From Emcibacteraceae bacterium (GTDB lineage: Bacteria; Pseudomonadota; Alphaproteobacteria; Sphingomonadales; Emcibacteraceae): a stretch of DNA of 64,000 nt. Numbering within the stretch: the stretch's first letter is position 1; each line of letters opens with the position of its first letter. Positions 1 to 8,745 of the stretch are shown one piece after another. The stretch lies in the NCBI GenBank assembly GCA_041396985.1, contig JAWKXO010000004.1:62001-126000 (forward strand), read 5' to 3'. The notes below the pieces were generated by a model, which searched no databases, was not told where the DNA came from, and worked only from the letters and a program-made list of their open reading frames with translations. The position numbers and the translations under genes are program-made.

Positions 1-856
1 TAATACGTTCTGCCGGGTATCCTTCGTTATTACTGACCCGAGCTTCATAAATACAGCGCCTCAGCACATCAATTTCGATCATTCGGTCATTGCTGTGATA
101 GGCCCCGATAAACATTTCCACATGTTCTTCAAAATTCATCATCCAGTATGGAAGACGCAGATTGTTAATATCAAAATGCTGCGCACAATCAGAAAAAGCA
201 CTTTCATATTCATTATGGGGATCAAGCATGATGATATGAGCATGGGGAAGTCTTTCAACCATTCGTCTGATCAGCAACGCCACCGTACATGACTTACCGG
301 TACCGGTGCTGCCGAGAATGGCAAAATGTTTTCCGAGTAAAGCATCAATATTAATAGAAGCCGGTGTCAGATGCTGTGGATAGACATGACCAAGATGAAA
401 GTGATTATTGTCATTATCGCCAAAAATACCTTCAATATCCCGCAGGCTAACCGGGAAAATGGGTTGTCCCGGCAGTGGAAAATCGGTGACACCACGATCA
501 AAAATCATACCGCTTTCCGTGTAAGGCGCGCGGATACCGTGACCCAGATAATCCAGTGTCATAATCGCCTGCTCAAAACGTGTGTCGTTATTTTGGGAAA
601 TAATATCCCGGACTGTTACAAACAGATATCCCTTTGAAACTTTAATTTTCAGGATTGTCCCGATCTGGCCCGGGGAAAATTCGGCATCTTCACTGTCCAT
701 ATTCGCCATTTCGCGCAGAACGCCAAGATTACAGATCGCTTTGGCGCCATTCCCGCTTACTTCGATAATTTTTCCAATCTCACGTGTGGGCTCAATTTCT
801 CTCAGTTCAATAGTGCTCATATCATTCTCATGATTTTTTAAAACCTGTTTATCCAT
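1..856 (-). CDS. HerA-type ATPase (DUF87), 5' part only
   Basis: Reading on the minus strand from an ATG at 856, preceded by GGAGGG about 11 bases upstream, gives an open frame that leaves the window at base 1, so the C-terminal part is missing. The first ~110 residues (IGKIIEVSGNG, later PGQIGTILKIKV) look like the HAS-barrel that precedes HerA/DUF87 motors. A Walker A motif (GSTGTGKSCT) follows at about residue 185 and then LDPHNEY, the Walker B-like segment of this family. HerA proteins are hexameric DNA-pumping ATPases that work with nucleases in end resection (NurA) or in anti-phage systems. The partner, if any, lies outside the window. An in-frame ATG at 820 is an alternative start. Confidence 0.8.
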   Translation of the reverse strand, partial: MDKQVLKNHENDMSTIELREIEPTREIGKIIEVSGNGAKAICNLGVLREMANMDSEDAEFSPGQIGTILKIKVSKGYLFVTVRDIISQNNDTRFEQAIMTLDYLGHGIRAPYTESGMIFDRGVTDFPLPGQPIFPVSLRDIEGIFGDNDNNHFHLGHVYPQHLTPASINIDALLGKHFAILGSTGTGKSCTVALLIRRMVERLPHAHIIMLDPHNEYESAFSDCAQHFDINNLRLPYWMMNFEEHVEMFIGAYHSNDRMIEIDVLRRCIYEARVSNNEGYPAERI

Positions 857-1118
857 AAGTCACTTTTCCCTCCGCAACACATAAACGGACTATTGCCTTC
901 AATGCCGAAAACTATAAGGGCTCAGAGCTAAAAAAACGGTTAAGATAAGTTTAAATTTGTACGAATGGGGAAATTATTATTTTTTTCAAATTTTGCACGG
1001 AAGTCATTGACATTTAACATCGGTCCATATAGGTTCCACGAAAGTTTTTGGAAAGTGCTCTGAAACATCAGCCTGAGCAGGTGAATTGTGAGCCAAAATT
1101 AAAAATACGAGACAGATT

Positions 1119-1244
1119 ATGAAAGTCGTAAATTCGTTAAAATCGCTTAAAAATCGCCATCGCGATTGTCGTGTCATTCGCCGCAAAGGCAGAACATTGG
1201 TTATTAATAAAACCAATCGTCGTTTCAAGGCACGTCAAGGATAA
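1119..1244 (+). CDS. rpmJ: 50S ribosomal protein L36 (zinc-free form)
   Basis: A 41-residue ORF beginning MKVVNSLKSLKNRHRD and ending NKTNRRFKARQG is the typical alphaproteobacterial L36. It is rich in Arg and Lys throughout. It keeps a single Cys instead of the zinc-binding set of the C+ form, so it should be the zinc-independent paralogue type. L36 binds 23S rRNA in the large subunit. It stands alone here, divergent from the HerA-type gene and convergent with pyk; a strong hairpin terminator follows about 95 bases after the stop. Confidence 0.93.
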   Translation: MKVVNSLKSLKNRHRDCRVIRRKGRTLVINKTNRRFKARQG

Positions 1245-1271
1245 TTTTATTGATTATACTATTAAAGATAT

Positions 1272-1299
1272 TTGACACAACTATCTAATATATAGTAAT
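1272..1299 (+). promoter_or_regulatory. Possible sigma-70 promoter after rpmJ
   Basis: A perfect TTGACA at 1272-1277 is followed after 16 bases by AGTAAT (four of six matches to TATAAT). A transcript from about 1306 would be only ~75 nt long before the terminator at 1338-1380. This is the basis for a small-RNA candidate; the sequence alone does not prove transcription. Confidence 0.35.
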
Positions 1300-1337
1300 T
1301 TAAGAATTGTTATAGACCTCAGTGTCTGTGGCAAACA

Positions 1338-1380
1338 GGAGATCGAGCTTCCCCCCCAAGGGCTCGATCTCCTTCATTTT
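1338..1380 (+). terminator. Rho-independent terminator with C-rich loop
   Basis: An 11-bp perfect stem, GGAGATCGAGC (1338-1348) with GCTCGATCTCC (1362-1372), is followed by TTCATTTTT. The loop contains seven consecutive C. The T tract is on the plus-strand side only, so it terminates rpmJ or a short RNA starting near 1306. Confidence 0.85.
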
Positions 1381-1465
1381 TAGGGCCTTGTTTTCTATAA
1401 CATAAGGATTGGCCAACCCCCTCATTTTGTTATTATATTCCGGCTGGTAAAATTTTATACGTAAA

Positions 1466-2881
1466 TTATTCTACCCGGGCAATCCTGAGAACATTGGTTT
1501 TACCGGGGGTGCCAAATGGCATACCCGCCATAATGACGATTCGGTCCCCGGTTCCGGCATAACCATATTCAAGGCAGATTTTACAGGCCTTATCGATCAT
1601 GTCCTGAAAATTTACCGCATCCTGTGAGTAAACGCAGTTAAGCCCCCAGACCAGCGCAAGCCGTCTGGCTGTCGCAATATTCGGTGTCAGCACCAGTAAT
1701 GGTGTTTCCGGTCTTTCCCGCGACGCACGAAGGGCGGTTGATCCGGACCCGGTATAAGTAACGATAGCCCGGGCTTCAATGGTCATTGCCACCTGTTTCG
1801 CCGCCGCGCTGATGGCATCGGCGGTTGTGGCTTCCGGCGTGGTATTATCCTTACCCAGCATTCTTAAATAACTTGGTTCGCTTTCAATGGTTTTGGCAAT
1901 CCGGTTCATTAATGATACGGCTTCTTCAGGATAAGAACCCGTTGCTGATTCTGCCGAGAGCATAATTGCATCAGCGCCGTCAAACACGGCATTGGCAACA
2001 TCTGAAACCTCGGCCCGGGTTGGTACCGGCGCATTGATCATACTTTCAAGCATTTGTGTTGCCACCACCGCCGGAATGCCAGCGCGCCTCGCATGGCGAA
2101 TAATTTTCTTTTGTTTTGCCGGCACCAGTTCCATGGGAAGCTCAACGCCCATATCCCCGCGCGCCACCATCACGCCGTCTGATTCAGCAAGGATCTCATC
2201 AATCGCGTGAACCGCCGACGGTTTTTCAATTTTCGCCATTATAGCCGCACGACCTTTGATGATATTTTTCGCCTCCCGCACATCTTCCGGACGCTGGACA
2301 AAGGAAAGAGCAACCCAGTCCACCCCCAGATCAAGGGCGAAATTCAAATCTTTTTTATCTTTTTCCGTCAACGCCGCCAGCGGCAGAATTGCACTGGGGA
2401 CATTGACCCCTTTTCGGTTTGAAATCTCCCCGCCGACCTTGACCGTGGTGGTTATTTTATCTTTTTCCACTTTATCAATAAGCAGCCTGATTTTGCCGTC
2501 GTTAATCAGAAGCTCCGTTCTTGGCTCCACTGCCTGATAAATTTCAGGATGGGGCAGTTCCACTCTTGAGACGTCCCCGGGTGTATTATCCATATCCAGT
2601 ATAAATTGTTGTTCTGGAACCAGTTTCACTTTTTCTTCGGCAAAGACCCCAACACGCAATTTCGGCCCCTGCAAATCAACTAGTATTCCGGTTGGTCTTC
2701 CCGTTGCCTTTTCCACTTCACGCACCGTCGCATGAAGCTTTGCCGCCGCCTCATATGACCCGTGGCTCATATTCAGCCGAAAGACATCAGCCCCCGCTTC
2801 CGATAGTTTTTTGATCATTTCAAAATTTGATGATGCGGGACCAAGTGTGGCTATAATTCGGGTTCGACGACGACGGTGCAT
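1466..2881 (-). CDS. pyk: Pyruvate kinase
   Basis: Converts phosphoenolpyruvate and ADP to pyruvate and ATP, the last step of lower glycolysis, in the cytoplasm. The 471-residue length is normal for bacterial type enzymes. The N-terminus carries RTRIIATLGPAS, RLNMSHG lies near residue 35, the catalytic-lysine segment IMAKIEKPSA near 216, ARGDMGVELP near 242 and ATQMLESM near 273. The C-terminal allosteric-type domain is complete (VLTPNIATARRLALVWG). The start ATG at 2881 lies 13 bases after the stop of the upstream M18 peptidase gene, so both may be cotranscribed. Confidence 0.97.
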   Translation of the reverse strand: MHRRRRTRIIATLGPASSNFEMIKKLSEAGADVFRLNMSHGSYEAAAKLHATVREVEKATGRPTGILVDLQGPKLRVGVFAEEKVKLVPEQQFILDMDNTPGDVSRVELPHPEIYQAVEPRTELLINDGKIRLLIDKVEKDKITTTVKVGGEISNRKGVNVPSAILPLAALTEKDKKDLNFALDLGVDWVALSFVQRPEDVREAKNIIKGRAAIMAKIEKPSAVHAIDEILAESDGVMVARGDMGVELPMELVPAKQKKIIRHARRAGIPAVVATQMLESMINAPVPTRAEVSDVANAVFDGADAIMLSAESATGSYPEEAVSLMNRIAKTIESEPSYLRMLGKDNTTPEATTADAISAAAKQVAMTIEARAIVTYTGSGSTALRASRERPETPLLVLTPNIATARRLALVWGLNCVYSQDAVNFQDMIDKACKICLEYGYAGTGDRIVIMAGMPFGTPGKTNVLRIARVE

Positions 2882-2894
2882 AATTTATCCTGAT

Positions 2895-4355
2895 CTATTT
2901 TTTAAAAAAGGCGTTGCAGGCACGATAAAGATTATAAATATCCACTTTTGAGCTAACGGCATAGGTCGTGTGGATCGATAGAACCGGAATACCAAAATCA
3001 ATCACATTCATATCCTGACGGGAAAATTCACCGCCGATGGTTCCCCCACCGGCAGTTCCGACCTTGTAAGTGGCGGTCTGCCAGGGAATATTGGCATCAT
3101 CAAGCACTTTACGGATATAGGCGATATATTCGGAATTGGCGTTAAACCCGCGACCATATAATTTCAGATTTACGCCGTAGCCAAGCCGCGGAGCATTCAG
3201 TGGCTCCCATGCGCTGGGGCGCATCGGATTAATACCCGGATTAACGTCGATGGAAATCATATTTGTTTTTGAAAGTGCGCGACGGACATAGCTTTCACGC
3301 ATATTCTCCCCCATTTTGGCTTCGATAAGGCGGGATATCAGGTTTGAAAAATACTGTGATTTTGCCCCTGTATTGTTGACATTACCGACTTCTTCGTTAT
3401 CGACAAGATGGGCAATTGCCGTTTTTTGCGGGGTTCCAATATCGAGAATCGCCTGAACATTGGTATAGCTGGCAAGGCGGTCATCCTGTCCATAGGCCGC
3501 AACCATCGAGCGATCAAATCCCATATCCCGGCTTTTCATTGCCGGAACCAGCAGCAATTCTGCCGATACAAGATCACCGCGGCTGATATTATATGTGCTT
3601 TTCAGGTAGGCTTCGACCTGATCTGACACATCACCACCCCTTGCCCCCGGAATATGGGCAACAATCGGGTCCATATCTTCAGCGGTCAGCAATTCATCAA
3701 CCTTTTTGCTGCCATAACCACGGTCCGTATGCGGTGAAATTTCAGGGATCACAAAGACCGGATCATTTTCATCCATTCCCACATTAATCTGTACTGTGGT
3801 GCCGTCTTTCCTATCAACCCGGCCAATAAGAGCAAGTGGTATATTGGTCCACTGATGACGTTTCAAACCACCGTGATAATTGGTTTGAAACAGCGCAAAC
3901 TGTTCTTTGCCATAAAGCGGAATATTTTTAAGCTCAAGCCTTGGACTGTCAATGTGGGAACCGATCACCTGAAAACCGGTGGAAAAATCATCCTTACCGA
4001 TCACAATCAGCGAAATGGCCCGATCCCGGTTATTGTCGTAATATTTGGCTCCCGGCGTCATCGGGCTGTCATCTCGCAAGGGTTTAAACCCATTGGCTTC
4101 GGCAATTTTGATTGCTTCGGTTACAAATGTCAGCTCTGAACGCGCCTTATCCATAAATTTTTTATAATCTTCGGCAAAAGCAAATATTTTATCCTTGTCC
4201 GCCTGGCTCATCCCAATCCATGATGACTGACAATCCATATTTTCATTACAGGCAGCAGCATTGGCCGTTGACATCGCTGCCCCCAGACTTCCAGTCGCAA
4301 GCAACCCTGAAATCAGAAAAGTTTTTAAATAATTTGTTTTTAAATTTAATGACAT
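2895..4355 (-). CDS. Secreted M18 family aminopeptidase
   Basis: M18 peptidases are dinuclear-zinc aminopeptidases that remove N-terminal acidic residues. Visible family motifs are GSHIDSPRLELK near residue 132 (first metal ligands), HTDRGYG, the DNEEVGN catalytic/metal segment, and SIHTTYAVSSKVDIY near the C-terminus. Unlike cytoplasmic M18 enzymes it starts with a signal peptide (hydrophobic LKTFLISGLLATG, then ANAAA as likely cleavage region), so export to the periplasm is expected. I prefer the ATG at 4355 because AAGGG lies at the right distance; an in-frame ATG at 4370 would add five residues. The exported location is the unusual point. Confidence 0.88.
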   Translation of the reverse strand: MSLNLKTNYLKTFLISGLLATGSLGAAMSTANAAACNENMDCQSSWIGMSQADKDKIFAFAEDYKKFMDKARSELTFVTEAIKIAEANGFKPLRDDSPMTPGAKYYDNNRDRAISLIVIGKDDFSTGFQVIGSHIDSPRLELKNIPLYGKEQFALFQTNYHGGLKRHQWTNIPLALIGRVDRKDGTTVQINVGMDENDPVFVIPEISPHTDRGYGSKKVDELLTAEDMDPIVAHIPGARGGDVSDQVEAYLKSTYNISRGDLVSAELLLVPAMKSRDMGFDRSMVAAYGQDDRLASYTNVQAILDIGTPQKTAIAHLVDNEEVGNVNNTGAKSQYFSNLISRLIEAKMGENMRESYVRRALSKTNMISIDVNPGINPMRPSAWEPLNAPRLGYGVNLKLYGRGFNANSEYIAYIRKVLDDANIPWQTATYKVGTAGGGTIGGEFSRQDMNVIDFGIPVLSIHTTYAVSSKVDIYNLYRACNAFFKK

Positions 4356-4513
4356 TTTGCCGCCCTTCATTTTTATTTATTTCATTGAAATATTAATCAT
4401 AGCGGTCATGCCGTGTACAGGATAAAATTGTTTCGAAACTTTATTTTTTCCTACACATCTTATGGTAATCCGATATAAAAATACCAACCCGATTCATCAA
4501 AAAGCAGGATACG

Positions 4514-5263
4514 ATGGCATTTGAAATTATTAATCCGCACGGCAAGGCCAATATTGTTCTTATCTGTGAACATGCCAGCAATCATATTCCAGATGACTAT
4601 GAAAATCTAGGGCTGAGCGAAGAACAGCTTTCGCTTCATATTGCCTGGGACATTGGCATCGGCGCGGTTACAAAAAATGTTGCCATGATGCTTGATGCTC
4701 CTGCCATTCTGGCCCGCTTTTCAAGGCTCCTGATTGATGTCAACCGCGCCATTGAACAGGATGGGTTGATCCCGGTATCCAGTGACGGTCATCATATCAG
4801 CGGCAATCAAAACCTGTCAGACGACGAAATTGACGCTCGTATTAACCGGTTTTATAGGCCCTTTCATAATGCCACTGAAAAGCTGATCGAGACAAAAGCA
4901 AAAAATGACCATGCACCACTGATTTTTAATTTACACAGTTTTACACCGACGATGAACGGGTTTGACCGACCATGGCATGCGGGCATGTTATGGAACCGCG
5001 ACAACCGACTGGCCGCAGAAGTCCAGAAAAGACTTGAGGGCTACGGCTGCACTGTCGGTGATAATTTGCCCTATTCCGGTCAGGACCTGTTCCATACCAT
5101 GAATACTCATGGCGATCGTCACGGTTTTCCCCATGTCGGCATTGAAATCAGGCAGGATGAACTTGAAAATGAAGCAGGCATTGAAAAATGGAGCCAAATA
5201 CTCGCAAAAGAAATTGAGGCAATCCGGAACATACCAGAAATGTCGCATATTAAAAAATTTTAA
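4514..5263 (+). CDS. N-formylglutamate amidohydrolase family protein
   Basis: A 249-residue protein of the N-formylglutamate deformylase fold. Signature stretches are ICEHASNHIPDDY near residue 18, HIAWDIGIGAV, RFSRLLIDVNR, NLHSFTP near residue 140 and VGIEIRQDEL near the C-terminus. Family members hydrolyse N-formyl-L-glutamate to formate and glutamate or act on related formyl/acyl amino acids with a bound metal. No other histidine-utilisation gene is nearby, so the in vivo substrate is open. It is first in a tight operon: the DUF1244 gene follows after 11 bases and gapR 5 bases later. Confidence 0.9.
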   Translation: MAFEIINPHGKANIVLICEHASNHIPDDYENLGLSEEQLSLHIAWDIGIGAVTKNVAMMLDAPAILARFSRLLIDVNRAIEQDGLIPVSSDGHHISGNQNLSDDEIDARINRFYRPFHNATEKLIETKAKNDHAPLIFNLHSFTPTMNGFDRPWHAGMLWNRDNRLAAEVQKRLEGYGCTVGDNLPYSGQDLFHTMNTHGDRHGFPHVGIEIRQDELENEAGIEKWSQILAKEIEAIRNIPEMSHIKKF

Positions 5264-5274
5264 GGAGCAAAAAA

Positions 5275-5595
5275 ATGGACGAACAGACAAAACTTGAGAT
5301 AGAAGCCGCTACTTTTCGCCGCATCATTGCCCATCTGCAATTGCGGAGCGACGTCCAGAATATTGATCTGATGGGACTGGCCGGGTTTTGCCGCAACTGC
5401 TTTTCAAAATGGTATGCGGCCGAAGCGGCAAAGCGCGGCATTGAAATTGACAAAATGGATGCCCGTGAAATGGTTTACGGTATGCCCTATGATGCATGGA
5501 CTGATAAATATCAAACCCCGGCAACAGACGAACAAATGAAATTAATGGACGAAAGTCTGAAGAAAAACGATGAAATGAAAAATAAAGGAAAGTAA
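5275..5595 (+). CDS. DUF1244 family protein
   Basis: A 106-residue cytoplasmic protein with the conserved DUF1244 core: TFRRIIAHLQLRSDVQN, then GLAGFCRNCFSKWY with two cysteines, and REMVYGMPYDAWTDKYQ. The family is widespread in proteobacteria and its function is not established. An AAGGAG site lies just before the ATG. It lies between the amidohydrolase and gapR genes with very short gaps, so translation is probably coupled. The C-terminal ~20 residues are charged and probably flexible. Confidence 0.9.
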   Translation: MDEQTKLEIEAATFRRIIAHLQLRSDVQNIDLMGLAGFCRNCFSKWYAAEAAKRGIEIDKMDAREMVYGMPYDAWTDKYQTPATDEQMKLMDESLKKNDEMKNKGK

Positions 5596-5600
5596 ATAAT

Positions 5601-5852
5601 ATGGTAGAAGCAGGTGGCATCGCAGCCGATGCCTTGCGTTCATTCATAGAACGCATTGAACGACTGGAAGAAGAAAAAAAAGCCCTCGCCGATGATATCA
5701 AAGATATCTATGCAGAAGCTAAATCAACAGGATTTGATGTAAAAATCATGCGCCAGATTATCAGACTGCGCAAAATGGATGAAGGTGACCGTCAGGAACA
5801 GGAAGCACTCCTGGATCTTTATACCCATGCACTGGGTATGATCAGAGGATAA
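5601..5852 (+). CDS. gapR: GapR-like nucleoid-associated protein (DUF2312)
   Basis: The 83-residue sequence matches the DUF2312/GapR pattern: ALRSFIERIERLEEEKKALA, IYAEAKSTGFDVK, then RQIIRLRKMDEGDRQEQEA and DLYTHALGM. GapR is an alphaproteobacterial chromatin protein that forms a clamp around overtwisted DNA and helps topoisomerases ahead of replication and transcription. The N-terminal half is a predicted coiled coil. It is last in the amidohydrolase / DUF1244 / gapR operon and is followed by a terminator. The function is inferred from family membership. Confidence 0.9.
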   Translation: MVEAGGIAADALRSFIERIERLEEEKKALADDIKDIYAEAKSTGFDVKIMRQIIRLRKMDEGDRQEQEALLDLYTHALGMIRG

Positions 5853-5878
5853 CCGCCCGTTAGAATCCAATAAATTTC

Positions 5879-5909
5879 GGCCGGTGTTAATTCGCCGGCC
5901 TAATTTTTT
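5879..5909 (+). terminator. Rho-independent terminator after gapR
   Basis: GGCCGG (5879-5884) pairs with CCGGCC (5895-5900) around a 10-base loop and is followed by TAATTTTTT. It ends the operon that starts at 4514 and overlaps the last codon of the convergent gene that ends at 5900. Confidence 0.85.
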
Positions 5910-6151
5910 GACCGGATCGCATCAACGATCTGTTGGGTGCGTTCATCGTCATTGGCACTTTTAACACTTAAAATGGCCCATGCAATGGTGATAATCCAGA
6001 CCGGAAAGGTCAGACCACCCAGAATTCCCAGTGAAAAAACAAACATTACAACACTAAGCAGCCATAAAAGGCCGTTTAACAGTGCCTGAAAAATTTTACC
6101 CTTAAATAAAAGCGCAAGCGGGGGACAGATAATTGCAACAAGATAAATCAT
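5900..6151 (-). CDS. YqaE/Pmp3 family small membrane protein
   Basis: An 83-residue protein with two hydrophobic segments. It opens IYLVAIICPPLALLFKGK, the typical Pmp3/YqaE start with the conserved CPP-type turn. The second segment (GILGGLTFPVWIITIAWAIL) is followed by a charged tail. Members are small inner-membrane proteolipids linked to salt and membrane-potential stress in yeast and plants; the bacterial role is unclear. The gene is monocistronic and convergent with gapR, whose terminator covers its 3' end. Confidence 0.8.
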   Translation of the reverse strand: MIYLVAIICPPLALLFKGKIFQALLNGLLWLLSVVMFVFSLGILGGLTFPVWIITIAWAILSVKSANDDERTQQIVDAIRSKN

Positions 6152-6262
6152 GATTGATCCCTGATAATTGGTGATCTTTCAAATTTAATACGAATAGAAC
6201 AAATTTCAAGCACTTATAATGCGGCTCGTCGCAGGGAAATGTTCTTTTGTCTCAATATGCTT

Positions 6263-7339
6263 TTATTTATCTTCGTCAAGCAAACCCATTTCCGTCGCTT
6301 TACGGTAAAGGGTTGACCGCCCGATATTAAGACGTTTGGCAATTTCCGTCATCCTGCCCTCATAACGGATATAGGCATAACGGATCATCAGACCTTCAAT
6401 ATAATCAATTGAATAGACGTCGGCATTTTCATCATAGATGGATGTATTATGAAATTCTTTTGGAATTTCCAGTGTGCGTTTAAGATCATCAATCCGGCGG
6501 TTGTGTTTTTTATTTTCATTGGCCATGCGTTCAATATCGGCAAGGATTTGCGGAAAATCCTTATCGGTGATCATTTCCCCTTCCGACAGAATGACCGCCC
6601 GCAGAACGACATTTTCAAGTTGACGGACATTTCCCGGCCAATGGTAACTGTTTAGCAGCATAATGGCATTAGTGGTCAGCGATTTTATGGTTCGGCCTTC
6701 CTTCTTGCAGATTTTCTGAATGAAATGAGCGGCCAATGTCTGAATATCACCGTTTCGTTTATTCAGTGGCGGTAAAAAAACCGGAAATACGTTCAGCCGG
6801 TAATATAGGTCTTCGCGAAACTGGCCGGATGCGGTAAGGCTTTCAAGATTTTTATTAGTCGCTGAAATAACCCTGACATCAACGGGCACTGTCCTTTCAC
6901 CACCGACCGGGTCCACTTCCCCTTCCTGAAGCACCCGAAGCAGTTTTACCTGAAGTTCTAGTGGCAGCTCGCCAATTTCATCAAGGAAAATGGTACCGCC
7001 ATCTGCATCAACAAATTTACCGGCATGATCCTCCTTGGCATCGGTGAAGGCTCCCTTGGCATGACCAAACAATATACTTTCGACCAGATTGGCCGGAAGA
7101 GCACCACAGTTCACAACAATAAAGGGTTTCTCTGCACGACCGCTGGATAAATGAATAGCTTTGGCAAATATTTCCTTACCAACACCACTTTCCCCTTCAA
7201 GCAGCATCGGCACATCGGTCTCGGCCCCCTTATGGGCAAGCATAATAGCTTTCCGCATCACTTCACTGCTACCGATTATTTTGGAAAAAGCATCCGGCGT
7301 AGCTGATTTGGATTTATCTTTATTATTCTCATTGACCAT
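6263..7339 (-). CDS. Sigma-54-type AAA+ transcriptional activator without receiver domain
   Basis: A 358-residue protein with an AAA+ core from residue ~20 (Walker A GESGVGKE at 49-56, Walker B-like GTIFLDEIGELP near 115, arginine-finger region REDLYYRLNVFPV) and a Fis-type helix-turn-helix at the C-terminus (TEIAKRLNIGRSTLYRKATEMG). No N-terminal sensor or receiver domain is present, so control must come from elsewhere, as in PspF. The sigma-54-contacting loop reads GAFTDA (96-101) instead of GAFTGA, so sigma-54 activation is uncertain. It is monocistronic and divergent from the pnt operon. Confidence 0.9.
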   Translation of the reverse strand: MVNENNKDKSKSATPDAFSKIIGSSEVMRKAIMLAHKGAETDVPMLLEGESGVGKEIFAKAIHLSSGRAEKPFIVVNCGALPANLVESILFGHAKGAFTDAKEDHAGKFVDADGGTIFLDEIGELPLELQVKLLRVLQEGEVDPVGGERTVPVDVRVISATNKNLESLTASGQFREDLYYRLNVFPVFLPPLNKRNGDIQTLAAHFIQKICKKEGRTIKSLTTNAIMLLNSYHWPGNVRQLENVVLRAVILSEGEMITDKDFPQILADIERMANENKKHNRRIDDLKRTLEIPKEFHNTSIYDENADVYSIDYIEGLMIRYAYIRYEGRMTEIAKRLNIGRSTLYRKATEMGLLDEDK

Positions 7340-7592
7340 TTTGAATGTTCGCTATTCTTAATTTGACCTTTTATATTTTGTATCAATACGGGACAAAAGT
7401 TAAGAAATATACAATTTTGCTTAATTAATGTGTCAATATGATACAGGAAACGTCCACATGATATTCCAAAATGACAATGCCGATATTTTATTTTTGCCCT
7501 ATTCTTTTGGTTAATTTCTGCTAAGCTTTCCACTACCGTAAATGATACTCGTCAATCATTTAACAAGAATTGATCATATCAAGAGGTTACCA

Positions 7593-8744
7593 ATGATTAT
7601 AGCAATACCAAAAGAACGTCGGGAACACGAAAAGCGTGTTGCGGCGACCCCTGATACTGTCAAAAAACTGGTTGCTTTGGGCTTTGGCGTCATTGTTGAA
7701 AAAGGTGCCGGGGCAAAAAGCCAGATTTCAGACAGTCAGTATGAGGACGCCGGTGCAAAAATTGCCGCCGATGCAAAAGCCCTCTATTCGGCAGCCGATA
7801 TCATTTTTAAAGTACAAAGACCCCTTCTGGCTGGCGAAGGGGACATTGATGAACTGTCCTTGATAAAGGATGGCTCAACGCTCATAGCCATTCTTGACCC
7901 GATCAGAAATCCGGATCATGTAAAGGCATATGCCAATAAAAATATTTCAGCCTATGCCATGGAATTTATGCCCCGTATCACCCGGGCCCAGAGTATGGAT
8001 GTGCTGTCCAGTCAGTCTAATTTGGCTGGTTATGCCGCTGTTATTAACGCCGCCGCCGAATTCAGCCGTGCTTTTCCGATGATGATGACGGCTGCGGGCA
8101 CAATTGCCCCGGCCAAGGTGATGATTATGGGGGTCGGTGTCGCCGGATTGCAGGCAATCGCCACGGCAAAACGGCTTGGTGCCGTTGTTTCGGCAACCGA
8201 TGTCCGATCCGCCGCCAAAGAACAGGTTGAAAGCCTTGGGGGCAAATTCGTTATGGTTGAAACCGATGAAGAAGGCGAAACCGCCGCCGGATATGCCAAG
8301 GAAATGAGCGATGATTATAAAAAGCGCCAGGCGGAACTGATTGCCGAAACCCTTAAAAAACAGGATATTGCCATCACGACAGCGCTTATCCCCGGTCGCC
8401 CGGCACCAATTCTGATCACCGATGAAATGGTCGCCAGCATGAAGGCCGGCTCCATCATCGTCGATCTTGCCGTTGAGGCAGGCGGCAACTGCACACAGTC
8501 AAGGCCCGGTGAAGTTGTTACATCTGATAACGGCGTGATCATTATCGGCCACCTTAATGTGCCAAGTCAGCTGGCAGCAGACGCCAGCGCCCTATATTCA
8601 AAAAACCTGCTTAATTTCATCACACCGCTGGCGGGCGAGGAAGCGGGCACCCTGAATATTGACTGGGAAGATGAAATTATTGTCGGCACCCTGCTTACCA
8701 AAGATAAGCAAATCGTCAACGAACGCCTGAAGGGAGGAAACTAG
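7593..8744 (+). CDS. pntAA: NAD(P) transhydrogenase subunit alpha part 1
   Basis: Soluble NAD(H)-binding domain I of the proton-translocating transhydrogenase, which drives NADP+ reduction by NADH with the proton gradient. The protein starts IIAIPKERREHEKRVAATPD, and the Rossmann motif GVGVAGLQAIATAKRLG lies near residue 175, followed by a conserved ATDVRSAAKEQVESLGG. I chose the ATG at 7593 because AAGAGG lies seven bases upstream; the frame is open from 7542, but the extra residues are unlike the family. First gene of a three-gene operon of the Rhodospirillum type. Confidence 0.96.
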   Translation: MIIAIPKERREHEKRVAATPDTVKKLVALGFGVIVEKGAGAKSQISDSQYEDAGAKIAADAKALYSAADIIFKVQRPLLAGEGDIDELSLIKDGSTLIAILDPIRNPDHVKAYANKNISAYAMEFMPRITRAQSMDVLSSQSNLAGYAAVINAAAEFSRAFPMMMTAAGTIAPAKVMIMGVGVAGLQAIATAKRLGAVVSATDVRSAAKEQVESLGGKFVMVETDEEGETAAGYAKEMSDDYKKRQAELIAETLKKQDIAITTALIPGRPAPILITDEMVASMKAGSIIVDLAVEAGGNCTQSRPGEVVTSDNGVIIIGHLNVPSQLAADASALYSKNLLNFITPLAGEEAGTLNIDWEDEIIVGTLLTKDKQIVNERLKGGN

Positions 8745-8745
8745 T

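Noticed and set aside
1004..1228. 74-codon minus-strand ORF
   Set aside because: It is antisense to rpmJ and shows no family or ribosome-binding site.
7571..7584. Palindrome TTGATCATATCAA before pntAA as an FNR site
   Set aside because: The half sites are three bases apart instead of the four required for FNR, and it lies just before the ribosome-binding site.
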